Shown here: positions 39,586 to 49,308 of the stretch, piece by piece | Position numbering within the stretch: the stretch's first letter is position 1 | How the letters are laid out: every line of letters starts with the position of its first letter | Assembly (NCBI RefSeq): GCF_030816855.1 | Contig: NZ_JAUSYK010000001.1 | Location: 1,612,001-1,676,000, forward strand | Direction of reading: 5' to 3' | DNA: 64,000 nt | DNA from: Arthrobacter sp. B3I4 | GTDB lineage: Bacteria; Actinomycetota; Actinomycetes; Actinomycetales; Micrococcaceae | Translations under genes and position numbers: made by a program | The notes under the pieces: generated by a model | What the model saw: the letters and a program-made list of their open reading frames with translations, nothing else | Databases searched by the model: none | Told to the model about the DNA's origin: nothing

Positions 39586-41337
39586 ATGAACAGTTTTCCC
39601 GGTGGTGCTCCGATGGCTGGCGGCGCGCTCGGCCCGGCGGAGCGCGAAGCGTCCCTGGCGGCCCTCAAGGCGAGCACGCAACCCGGCAAGGAACTCGACA
39701 TTCTCATCGTCGGCGGCGGCATCGTCGGCGCGGGGGCCGCGCTGGATGCGGTGACCCGCGGGCTGAGCGTAGCGATCGTCGAGGCCAACGACTGGGCAGC
39801 CGGCACGTCGTCGCGGTCCTCGAAGCTCATCCACGGCGGCCTTCGCTACCTGGAAATGCTGGACTTCGCCCTGGTCAAGGAGGCTTTGCACGAGCGCGGC
39901 CTGATTCTCTCCGTCCTCGCCCCGCACCTGGCCCGTCCGGTCCCGTTCCTCTACCCGCTGACCAAGCGGTTCGTGGAGCGGCCCTACGTTGGCTCCGGCA
40001 TCGCCCTTTACGACGCCATGTCCATCACGGGCGGCCACAGCCGGGGAGTTCCGTTCCACAAGCACCTGAGCCGGCGCGGCACCCTTCGTGCGGCGCCGAG
40101 TCTGAAGGACGATGCCTTCGTCGGTTCGATCCGCTACTACGACGGCCAGGTCGACGACGCCAAGTACGTCGCTAACCTCGTACGCACGGCGGCATACTAC
40201 GGTGCCCACGCCGTGAATCAAATGTCGGTCGTGGACTTCCTGCGCGAGGGCGAGCGGGTGGTCGGCGCCAAGGTCGTCAACCGCGAGGACGGTTCCAGCT
40301 TCGACATCCGGGCCAAGCAGGTCATCAACGCGACCGGCGTCTGGACCGACGAAACCCAGGCCATGGTCACCGACCGCGGCCAACTCAAAGTCCGTGCCTC
40401 CAAGGGCATCCACCTCGTCGTGCCCCGGGACCGCTTCCAATCGACGGTCGGCCTGATTCTGCGCACCGAGAAGTCGGTGCTGTTCGTCATACCGTGGGGC
40501 CGGCACTGGATCATCGGCACCACCGATACCGACTGGCACCTGGATAAGGCCCACCCCGCGGCGTCCAGCAAGGACATCGACTACATCCTCGAACACGTGA
40601 ACAAGGTCCTGAAGCGGCCCCTCACCCGCGAGGACGTCGAGGGCGTCTACGCCGGCCTTCGACCACTGCTGGCGGGGGAGAACGACTCGACGGCCAAACT
40701 GTCCCGCGAACACGTGGTGGCCCACCCGGTGCCGGGCCTCGTCGTCGTCGCCGGCGGCAAGTGGACCACCTACCGGGTGATGGCGAAGGACGCCGTGGAT
40801 GAGGCGACGCGCAGCATGGACGAGCGCGTTCCGCCGTCGTGCACCGAGGGCATCCCACTGCTGGGCGCCAGCGGCTTCAAGGCCGCCTGGAACAAGCGCA
40901 ACCGGATGGCCGAGGAAACCGGAGTCCACGTGGCCCGGGTCGAGCACCTGCTCAACCGCTACGGTTCGATGGCACCGGAAGTCCTGGCGCTGATTGGTGA
41001 GAACCCCGACCTGGCCGAGCCGCTGCCAGGAGCCGACGACTATCTGGCGGCCGAGGCGGTCTACGCCGCGAAGTTCGAAGGCGCCCGCCACGTCCAGGAC
41101 GTGCTGACCCGCCGAACTAGAATCTCGATCGAGGCCTGGGACCGCGGCGTGTCCGCGGCGCCGGTAGTCGCTAAGCTGATGGGCGAGGTTCTCGGCTGGA
41201 GCGATGCGCAGCGCGAGAGCGAAATCAAGCACTATCTGGCCCGGGTGGACGCTGAAAGGTTGAGCCAGGAGCAGCCGGACGACGAATCCGCGGATGCGGC
41301 GCGTCTGGGTGTCGAGGACATCGTTCCGCTGCGCTGA
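39586..41337 (+). CDS. glpD: Glycerol-3-phosphate dehydrogenase (FAD-dependent) GlpD
   Basis: Oxidises glycerol 3-phosphate to dihydroxyacetone phosphate at the membrane face, passing electrons to quinone. The 583-residue protein has the FAD-binding LDILIVGGGIVGAGAALDAVTRGL and GTSSRSSKLIHGGLRYLE. The substrate region IGTTDTDW and the C-terminal GlpD cap (~420-560) follow. ATG 39586 follows GATGGAGGCGTGAG. An orphan EIIA gene follows 64 bp later. Confidence 0.95.
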   Translation: MNSFPGGAPMAGGALGPAEREASLAALKASTQPGKELDILIVGGGIVGAGAALDAVTRGLSVAIVEANDWAAGTSSRSSKLIHGGLRYLEMLDFALVKEALHERGLILSVLAPHLARPVPFLYPLTKRFVERPYVGSGIALYDAMSITGGHSRGVPFHKHLSRRGTLRAAPSLKDDAFVGSIRYYDGQVDDAKYVANLVRTAAYYGAHAVNQMSVVDFLREGERVVGAKVVNREDGSSFDIRAKQVINATGVWTDETQAMVTDRGQLKVRASKGIHLVVPRDRFQSTVGLILRTEKSVLFVIPWGRHWIIGTTDTDWHLDKAHPAASSKDIDYILEHVNKVLKRPLTREDVEGVYAGLRPLLAGENDSTAKLSREHVVAHPVPGLVVVAGGKWTTYRVMAKDAVDEATRSMDERVPPSCTEGIPLLGASGFKAAWNKRNRMAEETGVHVARVEHLLNRYGSMAPEVLALIGENPDLAEPLPGADDYLAAEAVYAAKFEGARHVQDVLTRRTRISIEAWDRGVSAAPVVAKLMGEVLGWSDAQRESEIKHYLARVDAERLSQEQPDDESADAARLGVEDIVPLR

Positions 41338-41401
41338 TCGAAGGCGCTGTACGGCGACCACCGGCCGGCGTGCACCAACGCCATATCGAAAGGGACACCT
41401 C

Positions 41402-41890
41402 TTGGCGGAACCACTGGACCGGTACGATGCCGACCTCACCACGCCGCAGATGGTGATCCTTGAGCTGGACGCGAAGGACAAGTTCGACGCCTCCGCCCAG
41501 CTCGCCCAGCGGATGTACGACGCCGGCAGGATCTCCGATCTTGAGGGGTTCCTGGAGCACGTCAATGCCCGCGAGCACCAGCTGGCCACCGGTCTTCCCG
41601 GCGGCGTCGGCCTGCCCCATGCCCGCAGCGAATTTGTGTCCCGCATATCGATCGCGGTGGGCATCACAAAATACGGCCGTGCCCTCGACTTCGGCGCCGC
41701 CGACGGGCCGGCCACCGTGGTGCTGCTGATTGCGACGCCGGCAAGTTCCTTCTCGGACCACCTGGAGGTGCTGGCCACCCTGGCGCGCTCGCTGTCCAAG
41801 GAATCCTTCCGCGAGTCGCTCCGCCGCGCCTACGACCCCGAAGTGATTGCGGAACTGATCAACTCCAGTCTGGTGTTCTTCGACCACTAG
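41402..41890 (+). CDS. PTS fructose/mannitol-type EIIA domain protein
   Basis: A 162-residue single-domain phosphocarrier of the PTS EIIA-Ntr/fructose type. The phospho-accepting His lies in LPGGVGLPHARSEFV (about residue 68). It starts at TTG 41402 with GAAAGGGAC six bases upstream; no ATG is in a plausible place. No EIIB/EIIC genes are nearby, so it either serves a permease encoded elsewhere or has a regulatory role. Position after glpD suggests linkage to carbon metabolism. Confidence 0.88.
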   Translation: MAEPLDRYDADLTTPQMVILELDAKDKFDASAQLAQRMYDAGRISDLEGFLEHVNAREHQLATGLPGGVGLPHARSEFVSRISIAVGITKYGRALDFGAADGPATVVLLIATPASSFSDHLEVLATLARSLSKESFRESLRRAYDPEVIAELINSSLVFFDH

Positions 41891-41932
41891 CACGTTTCGT
41901 TGTTCTACAGGCGGACGAAGTACGGTTAAGGG

Positions 41933-42799
41933 GTGCTGAAAACCGCCCTCAAACCCCGCTGGATCGCAGGCCTCGTGTTTGCGCTCGTGATATCCGGGGT
42001 CTTTGTGCTGCTCAGCCAGTGGCAGTTCGGCCGCTCTACGAGGGCCGAGGCGCCGGTCTCCACCGCGACCGAGGACCCCCGGCCGCTGACGTCCGTCCTG
42101 AAACCGGGGGAGTTCTTCCCGGGATCGGTCTCCGATCAGATGGTCACGGCCACGGGCCGCTACGACCCGCAGAAGCAGGTGCTGGTTCCCAACAGAATCA
42201 ACGACGGCGCCAAAGGGTTCTGGATCGTGTCCGCCTTCGCCGTGCAGGGCGCTCCGCCGCTTGCCGGTGCAGCGGCCACCCCGCAGACGTGGGTGCCGGT
42301 GGCCCGGGGCTGGGTCGCCGACGCAGCGGACGCCCCGGCCCCGCCGTCGGGCACCGTTCAGCTCACCGGCCGGCTCATCCCATCCGAGGCGCCGCTGCCG
42401 AACACCGACCCCGGACCGGGCCGTGCAACGGCTGTGTCAGTCGCCGAACTGATCAACCTCTGGGACGTCAGCAGCTACCCCGGCTTCGTCGCCGCCAGCG
42501 CCGAGGCATCCGCCGGCTCCGACGTGGCCGTTTCCGGCCCGGCGAAGCCGCTGAAGATCGGTCCGCAGCCGCCCGCGCAGACGGTGAACTGGCTCAATCT
42601 CTTCTACGCCGCCGAGTGGGTCGTCTTCGCAGGCTTTGCACTGTTTATCTGGTGGCGCCTGGTCAAGGACGACTACCGCCGCGACCTGGAGGATGCCCAG
42701 GATGAGGAAGCGGCCCGACTGGCCTCCCCGGGCGGAGTGCACAGCAGCGATTTCCCTGACAACGACCCGCAACCCACCAACCCGAGAGTGCAATCATGA
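41933..42799 (+). CDS. SURF1-family cytochrome oxidase assembly protein
   Basis: Membrane protein of 288 residues that assists haem insertion into aa3-type cytochrome c oxidase in known members. Typical topology: one membrane segment at the N-terminus (about 10-30, GLVFALVISGVFVLLSQWQF) and one near residues 222-242 (WVVFAGFALFIWWRLVKDDYR), with an outside domain between. GTG 41933 is six bases after TACGGT (leaderless). The stop overlaps the next gene (ATGA). Confidence 0.9.
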   Translation: MLKTALKPRWIAGLVFALVISGVFVLLSQWQFGRSTRAEAPVSTATEDPRPLTSVLKPGEFFPGSVSDQMVTATGRYDPQKQVLVPNRINDGAKGFWIVSAFAVQGAPPLAGAAATPQTWVPVARGWVADAADAPAPPSGTVQLTGRLIPSEAPLPNTDPGPGRATAVSVAELINLWDVSSYPGFVAASAEASAGSDVAVSGPAKPLKIGPQPPAQTVNWLNLFYAAEWVVFAGFALFIWWRLVKDDYRRDLEDAQDEEAARLASPGGVHSSDFPDNDPQPTNPRVQS

Positions 42800-43308
42800 T
42801 CGAGCCCAAGCCGGCCATCCAGCCGCAGCAGCCCAACGGAACGGGACGCCCCGGCAGCAAGAAGCGCCGCTTCGGCGGCACCGAGGCGCAGATCCGTTCC
42901 GCGCTGAAGTTCTACAAGGTGCTCGCCTACCTCACGGGGTCCATGCTGCTGCTGCTCTGCGCGGAGCTGATTGCCCGGTACGTCTTTGGCCAGTACCTCT
43001 TCGCGGGCGGAACCAACGCCGTCACCGGCCAGCCGTTCGGCTTCGGGTTCGCCGGCGCGGAACCGCCCGGCGTTCTCGGGGGAGTGAACGTCTCGGTCGC
43101 GGTGCTGATCGTGCACGGCTGGATGTATGTCGTCTACCTCATGTCCAACTTCCGGCTGTGGACGCTGATGCGCTGGCCCTTCGCCAAGCTCATCGTCCTG
43201 GCCCTCGGCGGCGTCGTGCCTTTCCTGTCCTTCTTCGTGGAGAAGAAGTTCCATGCTGAGGTGGAGGCAGAACTGGCCTCCAATCCCCAGGCGCCGCAGC
43301 GCTATTGA
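42796..43308 (+). CDS. DUF3817 domain membrane protein
   Basis: A 170-residue membrane protein. A hydrophilic Pro/Gln-rich N-terminus (~1-35) precedes the DUF3817 region with three to four hydrophobic segments, including FYKVLAYLTGSMLLLLCAEL. A conserved HGWMYVVYL block lies near residue 112. It begins in a 4-base overlap with the SURF1 gene and precedes guaA, a conserved order in actinobacteria. Function unknown. Confidence 0.87.
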   Translation: MIEPKPAIQPQQPNGTGRPGSKKRRFGGTEAQIRSALKFYKVLAYLTGSMLLLLCAELIARYVFGQYLFAGGTNAVTGQPFGFGFAGAEPPGVLGGVNVSVAVLIVHGWMYVVYLMSNFRLWTLMRWPFAKLIVLALGGVVPFLSFFVEKKFHAEVEAELASNPQAPQRY

Positions 43309-43404
43309 GCGACCCCGGAACACGAGCCGGCCTGCCCTGTGAGTTCGCTTACCCGCGGCTTCCCGAATGTGCGGCGGAGCATCGGGGCAAAGTAGGCTAG
43401 TACG

Positions 43405-44994
43405 GTGACCACTCCCACTGCATCCCAGACGTCCCACAGGCCCGTGCTGGTTGTTGACTACGGTGCCCAGTACGCGCAGCTGATTGCCCGCCGCGTCCGG
43501 GAAGCAAACGTGTATTCGGAAGTCGTTCCGCATACCTACAGCACCGAGCAGCTGCTGGCCAAGAACCCCGCCGCGATCATCCTCTCCGGCGGCCCCGCGA
43601 GCGTCTACGCCGAGGGCGCCCCGTTTGTGGGCCCGGACCTGTTCGAGTCCGGCGTCCCTGTCTTCGGCATCTGCTACGGCTTCCAGGCCATGGCCAACGC
43701 ACTCGGTGGCAAAGTCGCCCAGACCGGTCTGCGGGAGTACGGCGCCACCGAGACGAACGTTATCGGCGAAGGCCGGTCTATCCTCGAGGGAATGCCCCAG
43801 CACCAGAGCACCTGGATGAGCCACGGCGACTCGGTCCACGAAGCCCCGGCCGGATTCGAGGTCCTGGCAACGACGGCGGGAGCGGACGTCGCTGCTTTCG
43901 CCAACGAGGAGAAGTGCCTCTACGGCGTCCAATGGCACCCCGAGGTGAAGCATTCAGCGTACGGCCAGCAGGTCCTGGAGAACTTCCTTTTCAAGGGTGC
44001 GAAGCTGGAACCTAACTGGACCACCGGCAACATCCTTGAAGAACAGGTCGACCGCATCCGGGAGCAGATCGGCGACTCACGCGTCATCTGCGGACTCTCC
44101 GGCGGCGTCGACTCCGCCGTGGCCGCAGCCCTCGTCCAGCGCGCCGTCGGCGACCAGCTGACCTGCGTGTTCGTAGACCACGGACTGCTGCGCGAAGGCG
44201 AAGCCGAACAGGTGGAACGCGATTTCGTGGCCGCCACCGGCGTAAAGCTGTACGTAGCCAACGAGCAGGAGCGCTTCCAGGCCGCCCTGGCCGGCGTGAG
44301 CGACCCGGAGACCAAACGGAAGATCATTGGCCGCGAGTTCATCCGCGCGTTCGAGGAAGCCGAACTGGCCATCATCGCCGAGGCCGCGGCGCACGGCGAA
44401 AAGATCAAGTTCCTCGTGCAGGGCACCCTGTACCCGGACGTAGTCGAATCAGGCGGCGGCGAGGGCGCGGCGAACATCAAGAGCCACCACAACGTCGGGG
44501 GCCTGCCCGAGGACCTGCAGTTCGAACTCGTGGAACCACTGCGTGCCCTGTTCAAGGACGAGGTCCGCGCCGTCGGGGCCCAGCTGGGCCTGCCGCAGGA
44601 AATCGTCGGGCGCCAGCCCTTCCCAGGCCCGGGCCTCGGCATCCGGATTGTCGGCGAGGTGACCAAGGAGCGGCTGGACCTGTTGCGCAAGGCCGATGCG
44701 ATCGCGCGCGCCGAGCTGACCGCGGCGGGCCTCGACAATGAAGTGTGGCAGATGCCCGTAGTGCTGCTGGCGGATGTCCGCAGTGTCGGCGTCCAGGGCG
44801 ACGGCCGCACCTACGGCCACCCGATTGTGCTCCGCCCGGTGTCCTCCGAGGACGCCATGACGGCCGACTGGTCGAGGCTTCCCTATGACCTGCTGGCCCG
44901 GATTTCGAGCCGGATCACGAACGAGGTGGAAGGCGTCAACCGCGTCGTGCTGGACGTCACGAGCAAGCCGCCGGGAACCATCGAGTGGGAATAG
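43405..44994 (+). CDS. guaA: GMP synthase (glutamine-hydrolysing)
   Basis: Amination of XMP to GMP. The glutamine amidotransferase domain comes first (C90 in [11 protein letters not shown], His/Glu in QWHPEV). The ATP pyrophosphatase domain follows (PP-loop [10 protein letters not shown]), then the dimerisation domain ending KPPGTIEWE. 529 residues, normal length. GTG 43405 is six bases after TAGGCT (43393-43398), so a leaderless start is predicted. With guaB and guaB3 this forms a GMP-synthesis region. Confidence 0.97.
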   Translation: MTTPTASQTSHRPVLVVDYGAQYAQLIARRVREANVYSEVVPHTYSTEQLLAKNPAAIILSGGPASVYAEGAPFVGPDLFESGVPVFGICYGFQAMANALGGKVAQTGLREYGATETNVIGEGRSILEGMPQHQSTWMSHGDSVHEAPAGFEVLATTAGADVAAFANEEKCLYGVQWHPEVKHSAYGQQVLENFLFKGAKLEPNWTTGNILEEQVDRIREQIGDSRVICGLSGGVDSAVAAALVQRAVGDQLTCVFVDHGLLREGEAEQVERDFVAATGVKLYVANEQERFQAALAGVSDPETKRKIIGREFIRAFEEAELAIIAEAAAHGEKIKFLVQGTLYPDVVESGGGEGAANIKSHHNVGGLPEDLQFELVEPLRALFKDEVRAVGAQLGLPQEIVGRQPFPGPGLGIRIVGEVTKERLDLLRKADAIARAELTAAGLDNEVWQMPVVLLADVRSVGVQGDGRTYGHPIVLRPVSSEDAMTADWSRLPYDLLARISSRITNEVEGVNRVVLDVTSKPPGTIEWE

Positions 44995-45000
44995 CCTGAC

Positions 45001-45038
45001 AGTGGCCGGCCTCCTGAGAGGCCGGCCACTTTCGTTTT
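45001..45038 (+). terminator. Intrinsic terminator after guaA
   Basis: AGTGGCCGGCCTC, loop CTGA, GAGGCCGGCCACT, then TTCGTTTT: a perfect 13-bp stem with a T-rich tail, 6 bases after the guaA stop. Confidence 0.92.
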
Positions 45039-45137
45039 GGCGGGCAGAGGCGCGCCGAAGCATTTCGTGGCACTAATTTGGTGGGAGCCAGTGTTGCGGC
45101 CCGCCACTGATGCCTGATCCGGGCTACGCTCGAAAGC

Positions 45138-48100
45138 ATGCCGGTATGGTCCAGGGCGTTCCGCGCGAACACAGAAACCGTGAGCACAGAAAAGAAGGCA
45201 GCAGTGTCAGTTGGTCAAGGCCACCCCGAAGGCTCCGAGGAGTTCAGGAAATGGCTGTCGGGTCTTAAACCCGTCACCGGAGCAGACACCATGCTGCGCT
45301 TTACGAAAACACCGGAAGGCTCCATCGAGCTGACCCATGCCCATCCCTCGGGATTGGCCCAGCTGATGGCCGGCCGGCGCACCCGCCTGTCCACCCTGAT
45401 CCGTGACCGGCAGCAGTACATCGTCGCCGCCCGGGCCTCCCGCAACCTCCGGTCCAAAATCTTTGAGCTCGCCAATGACCGCGGCATCGACGCCGGCTAC
45501 TTTTCCGCCGGCACCGTGGTCTGGACGTCCGCTGTCGGGGGCAAGCCGCAGCGGGTTTCAGCACCGGTTATGCTCGCCGCGATATCCCTTACCGCGCGTC
45601 CGGGCGAAGATGACTACGAACTGCAACTGACCGAGCAGGCGCGCATCAATCCCGCCCTGGTCCGGCATCTGAAGAACATCCACGGAATCGTTTTCGACGT
45701 GAACGCGGTGACCCGGATGGCGTACAGCACGGCACGGTTCGACCCGCAGCCCGTCCTGGACCGCCTGGGCACGCTGATCCAGCCGATCCACGGCGCCGAG
45801 ATCGAACACAATCTGCTGGTCTCGACGTTCGCCGATCTCTCCGGCAACCTGGACGATCCGTGGATCAACGCGAACAACCCGGTCGTGGCGTCGCTCGCCC
45901 GTGCTGCCGCCGGTGCACCGGTGGAGGTTGCCGAACTCAAGGACAACCGGTTCCCGAGCACCGACGAGCGTGACCCCGCCACTGAGCTGCTCCTGCTCGA
46001 CGCCGATGCTGACCAGCAGTACGTCGTGGACGCCGCCCGGGCCGGCGATTCGCTCGTGGTCAGCGCTCCGCCGGGCACCGGCCAGACCCAGACCGCCATC
46101 AATACCATCGGGGCCCTGATCGACGAGGGCAAGAGCGTCCTGGTGGTCGGTGACCGGCGGGCGAGCCTCGGGGAGGTCTCCGCCCAGCTCGAAGCGCTCG
46201 GCCTCGATTCCGCCCTGGTGCAGCTGGCCGGCAACTCCACGCCGCTGCAGCTCAAAGGCCAGCTGGTCCGCGCGATCGTGCGGAACGAAAAGTCACTTGA
46301 ACCACAGCTGAAGAACCTGCATGCAACGCTGACCGAGCACCGGCACGCACTGATGGACCATGTCGCGTCGCTGCACAACGTCCGCCAGCGCTGGGGGTGC
46401 TCACCCTACGAAGCCATGCAGTCGCTCGCGGCGCTGACCGCGATCCACCCGGCGCCGGCGACCACGGTCCGGCTCAAGCGCAGCGTGCTGGACAATATCC
46501 GCGACCGCGAGGAACTGGCGGGGCGACTCCGCCGCGCTGCCGAGCTCGGCAGCTTTAGCCGCGCCTCGGCCCTGAGCCCGTGGCACGGCGCCCGGTTGCT
46601 GACCCGCAAGGAGACCCAGGAGGCGCAGCAGGTGGCGCGCTCCGTCGCGGAGAAGCTTCCGCAGCTGCGTGAACGGATGAACGGTGTCGCCGAGCATGCC
46701 GAAATCCGGCTCGGCGAAACCTTCACCGAGTGGGGTGACCAGATCGACCTGCTCGTCGCGGTCCGCGAAAGCCTGGACAAGTTCACCCCTGACATTTTCG
46801 ACCGTCCGGTCCATGACCTGATCTCGGCCACCGCGCCGTCCTCCTGGCGCCGGGAGCGGAACATTGACATGCCGTCCATGCAGCGCTCGCGCCTGCGCCG
46901 TGTCGCGAAGGAATATGTCCGCCCCGGCGTGCACATCGCGGATCTGCACAGCTCCCTGGTTCTGGTTCAGGACCAGCGGGCAACCTGGGCAGACTATGCG
47001 ACCAGCCAGCGCCACCCCGCAGTGCCCTCAGGCCTGGCCGAGATCAGCGGGCTGTACCGGGAACTGCGGTCCGAACTTGCCGAGCTGGGTGCCGCCCTTC
47101 GGCATACCCGCGACGGCGGTGCACTGCACGACACCCCGTACGACGAACTGGTGGACCGCCTGGACCGCCTCGTCGCGGACACCGGCACGCTCGAGACCCT
47201 GCCCGAGCGGACGCTGTTGATCGAAAACATGCGTGAGCACGGCCTCGCCGAGCTGCTCACCGACCTCGCCGAGCGAGAGGTGCCCGCTGAGTCCGTCGCT
47301 GCCGAGCTTGATCTGGCCTGGTGGCAGTCCGCGCTGGAAGCTATGATCAGCGGCGACGATTACCTGGCCATGTCCGACGGGGACGCGCTCCGCCAGCTCG
47401 AGGCAGAGTACCGGCTCGCGGACAATGCCCACATCGCCAGCGGTGCTGCCCGGCTGCGCTGGAAGCTGGCTGAACGGTGGCGCGCGGCCCTCAGCGAGTA
47501 CCCCCGGCAGGCGGAGCTGCTGCGCAGCCTGCTCAAGGACGGGCGGGTAACGCCGGCTGCCCTGACCGCGCAGTCCGCGGAGCTCATCCCGATGCTGGTG
47601 CCGGTCTGGTCCGTCAGCCCGTACCTGCTGACCAGCCTGTTGCCGGCCGAACAACGCTTCGAAGCAGTTGTTATCCTCGACGCCGAGGCAACCTCGCTGC
47701 AGGCCGTTTTGCCGGCCGTGGCCCGTTCCGGCCAGGTCATTGCGTTCGGCGACGACAAGATCGCCAGCCCCCGCAGCTTTACCGTGGGCGTTGAACGGCT
47801 CGCCGCAGGGGAAAGCTCGCACCAGCGGGTGGAGAGCGCGTACCAGGCCTTGGCCGCCGTGCTGCCGGTCCGGAAACTCCGGACCGTCTACCGCGCCGTG
47901 GACGAGGACCTCGTGCGTCAACTGAGCAAGAATTTCTACGGCGGCGAACTTCGCCGCCTCCCGGAAGGCCAGTCGGCGACCGGCCTGGAGCGCGCCCTGA
48001 CGGTGGAATACCTGCCCGACGGCACAGGTCTGCCCAGCGCGGACCAGGACGGCGTCGAATCGGTCATTGCCGAAGTCAACCGCGTGGTGGAACTGGTTTT

Positions 48101-49271
48101 TGAGCATGCACGGCTCCGGCCGCGCACGTCCCTGGCGGTGGTTACCGGCAGCCTGCGCCACGCCGCCCGCATCGGTGAGGCCATCCGGCTGCAGCTGCCG
48201 AACTACCCGCTGCTGGGCGGTTTCTTCACGGCCGGCACCGAGTCGTTCCGGGTCGTGGACCTGGAACGGGCCCAGGGTCTGGTCCGTGACCGGATCATCT
48301 TCTCGCCCGGGTACGGCCGCACACCCCACGGGCGCGCGCTGCACAGCCTCGGCCCGCTGTCCGTCGACGGCGGGCGCGCCAAGTTCGCGCTGGCCATGAC
48401 CCGGGCGCGCCGTTCGCTGCATGTGCTCAGCTGCTTCCGCCCCGAAGACCTGGACGTGACCCGGCTTAGCCACGGTGCCGTGGACTTCTACGAACTCCTG
48501 GACCGCGAAATCGCGGGCAACTCCGACCTCGGCAGCCCGGCCTCCCGCGCCGCAGCGAGCGAGCAGTCCCTCGGTGCGGACCCGCTGGTGGCCGACCTCG
48601 GGGACCGGCTGCGCGCCCGCGGGGCGCGGGTCTGGCATCAGTACGACGGCGTCCTGGACATGGTGGCCGCGGCGGACCCGATGCACACCATCGGCCAGGA
48701 CGATGCCGAGATCCCCAGCCCGGTGGCCATTGAGTCCGACGGCACCGAGCGGTACCGTCGGATGACGGTGCGGGAGCGCAGCCGTCTCCGCCCGCAGCTG
48801 CTGGAGCGGCTGGGCTGGCGGTACATGCCACTGTGGACCATAGAGGTGTTTACCGATCCCTCGGCCTGTGCCGACCGGATCGGCAGCTACCTCGGTTTGG
48901 AGAAGCCTGTGCCCGCGAGCCGGCTGCGCACCTCGCCCGGCTTCTCGGACGACATCGAGAACCTGAGCGGGGAAGACGCCCGGGACCTGGGCGGAAAGCC
49001 CGGCGTTTCGCGGCGCGGGGGAGCCCCGGACGCTCCCGCCCCACCCGAAGAGGCTATGAGCGACGAGGAGGCCGGCAGCGTGAACGCTGACCGCGATGAG
49101 CAGACCCGCAACCCGGACAAGCAGGGCCAAGAGCCGGTGCGCGCCGCAGCGCCTGAGGGAGTGCTGCCCAACAAAGCGGCGGAGGACGATCCGCGCCGCT
49201 GGGGCGACCAGCCCGGCAGCTACGACCACGACGCCTGGCTGCAGGAGCAGAAACCCCCGCACTGGGGCTAA
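45138..49271 (+). CDS. Large SF1 helicase-like protein with C-terminal MTES_1575/DUF559-type nuclease-like domain; Walker A Lys replaced
   Basis: A 1377-residue protein resembling DUF4011/UPF1-type SF1 helicases. Motif I is VSAPPGTGQTQTAINTIG, with Gln316 where ATPases have Lys. Motif II is VVILDAEATSLQ (D848-A-E850) rather than DEAS. Motif III FGDDKIASP lacks the usual Gln. A late SF1 block reads AKFALAMTRARRSLHVLSCF. From about 1155 a PD-(D/E)XK-like domain follows: VAIESDGTERYR (E1199, D1201), then RSRLRPQLLERLGWRYMPLWTIEVFTDP. The last ~100 residues are acidic and disordered. ATG 45138 is seven bases after TACGCT; GTG 45180 and 45204 are alternatives. Possibly a degenerate defence or repair enzyme; function inferred only. 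Confidence 0.75.
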   Translation: MPVWSRAFRANTETVSTEKKAAVSVGQGHPEGSEEFRKWLSGLKPVTGADTMLRFTKTPEGSIELTHAHPSGLAQLMAGRRTRLSTLIRDRQQYIVAARASRNLRSKIFELANDRGIDAGYFSAGTVVWTSAVGGKPQRVSAPVMLAAISLTARPGEDDYELQLTEQARINPALVRHLKNIHGIVFDVNAVTRMAYSTARFDPQPVLDRLGTLIQPIHGAEIEHNLLVSTFADLSGNLDDPWINANNPVVASLARAAAGAPVEVAELKDNRFPSTDERDPATELLLLDADADQQYVVDAARAGDSLVVSAPPGTGQTQTAINTIGALIDEGKSVLVVGDRRASLGEVSAQLEALGLDSALVQLAGNSTPLQLKGQLVRAIVRNEKSLEPQLKNLHATLTEHRHALMDHVASLHNVRQRWGCSPYEAMQSLAALTAIHPAPATTVRLKRSVLDNIRDREELAGRLRRAAELGSFSRASALSPWHGARLLTRKETQEAQQVARSVAEKLPQLRERMNGVAEHAEIRLGETFTEWGDQIDLLVAVRESLDKFTPDIFDRPVHDLISATAPSSWRRERNIDMPSMQRSRLRRVAKEYVRPGVHIADLHSSLVLVQDQRATWADYATSQRHPAVPSGLAEISGLYRELRSELAELGAALRHTRDGGALHDTPYDELVDRLDRLVADTGTLETLPERTLLIENMREHGLAELLTDLAEREVPAESVAAELDLAWWQSALEAMISGDDYLAMSDGDALRQLEAEYRLADNAHIASGAARLRWKLAERWRAALSEYPRQAELLRSLLKDGRVTPAALTAQSAELIPMLVPVWSVSPYLLTSLLPAEQRFEAVVILDAEATSLQAVLPAVARSGQVIAFGDDKIASPRSFTVGVERLAAGESSHQRVESAYQALAAVLPVRKLRTVYRAVDEDLVRQLSKNFYGGELRRLPEGQSATGLERALTVEYLPDGTGLPSADQDGVESVIAEVNRVVELVFEHARLRPRTSLAVVTGSLRHAARIGEAIRLQLPNYPLLGGFFTAGTESFRVVDLERAQGLVRDRIIFSPGYGRTPHGRALHSLGPLSVDGGRAKFALAMTRARRSLHVLSCFRPEDLDVTRLSHGAVDFYELLDREIAGNSDLGSPASRAAASEQSLGADPLVADLGDRLRARGARVWHQYDGVLDMVAAADPMHTIGQDDAEIPSPVAIESDGTERYRRMTVRERSRLRPQLLERLGWRYMPLWTIEVFTDPSACADRIGSYLGLEKPVPASRLRTSPGFSDDIENLSGEDARDLGGKPGVSRRGGAPDAPAPPEEAMSDEEAGSVNADRDEQTRNPDKQGQEPVRAAAPEGVLPNKAAEDDPRRWGDQPGSYDHDAWLQEQKPPHWG

Positions 49272-49308
49272 GGCCGTGTAGCCGCACGGAAACGTCGCCT
49301 GCACCCGG

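Noticed and set aside
39535..41799. 754-codon minus-strand frame opposite glpD and EIIA
   Set aside because: Spans two real genes and their gap on the other strand; no motif.
45138..49271. Complete multi-gene defence system around the helicase-nuclease
   Set aside because: Neighbours are guaA, a SAF protein and FmdB; no methyltransferase, sensor or other defence gene is adjacent.
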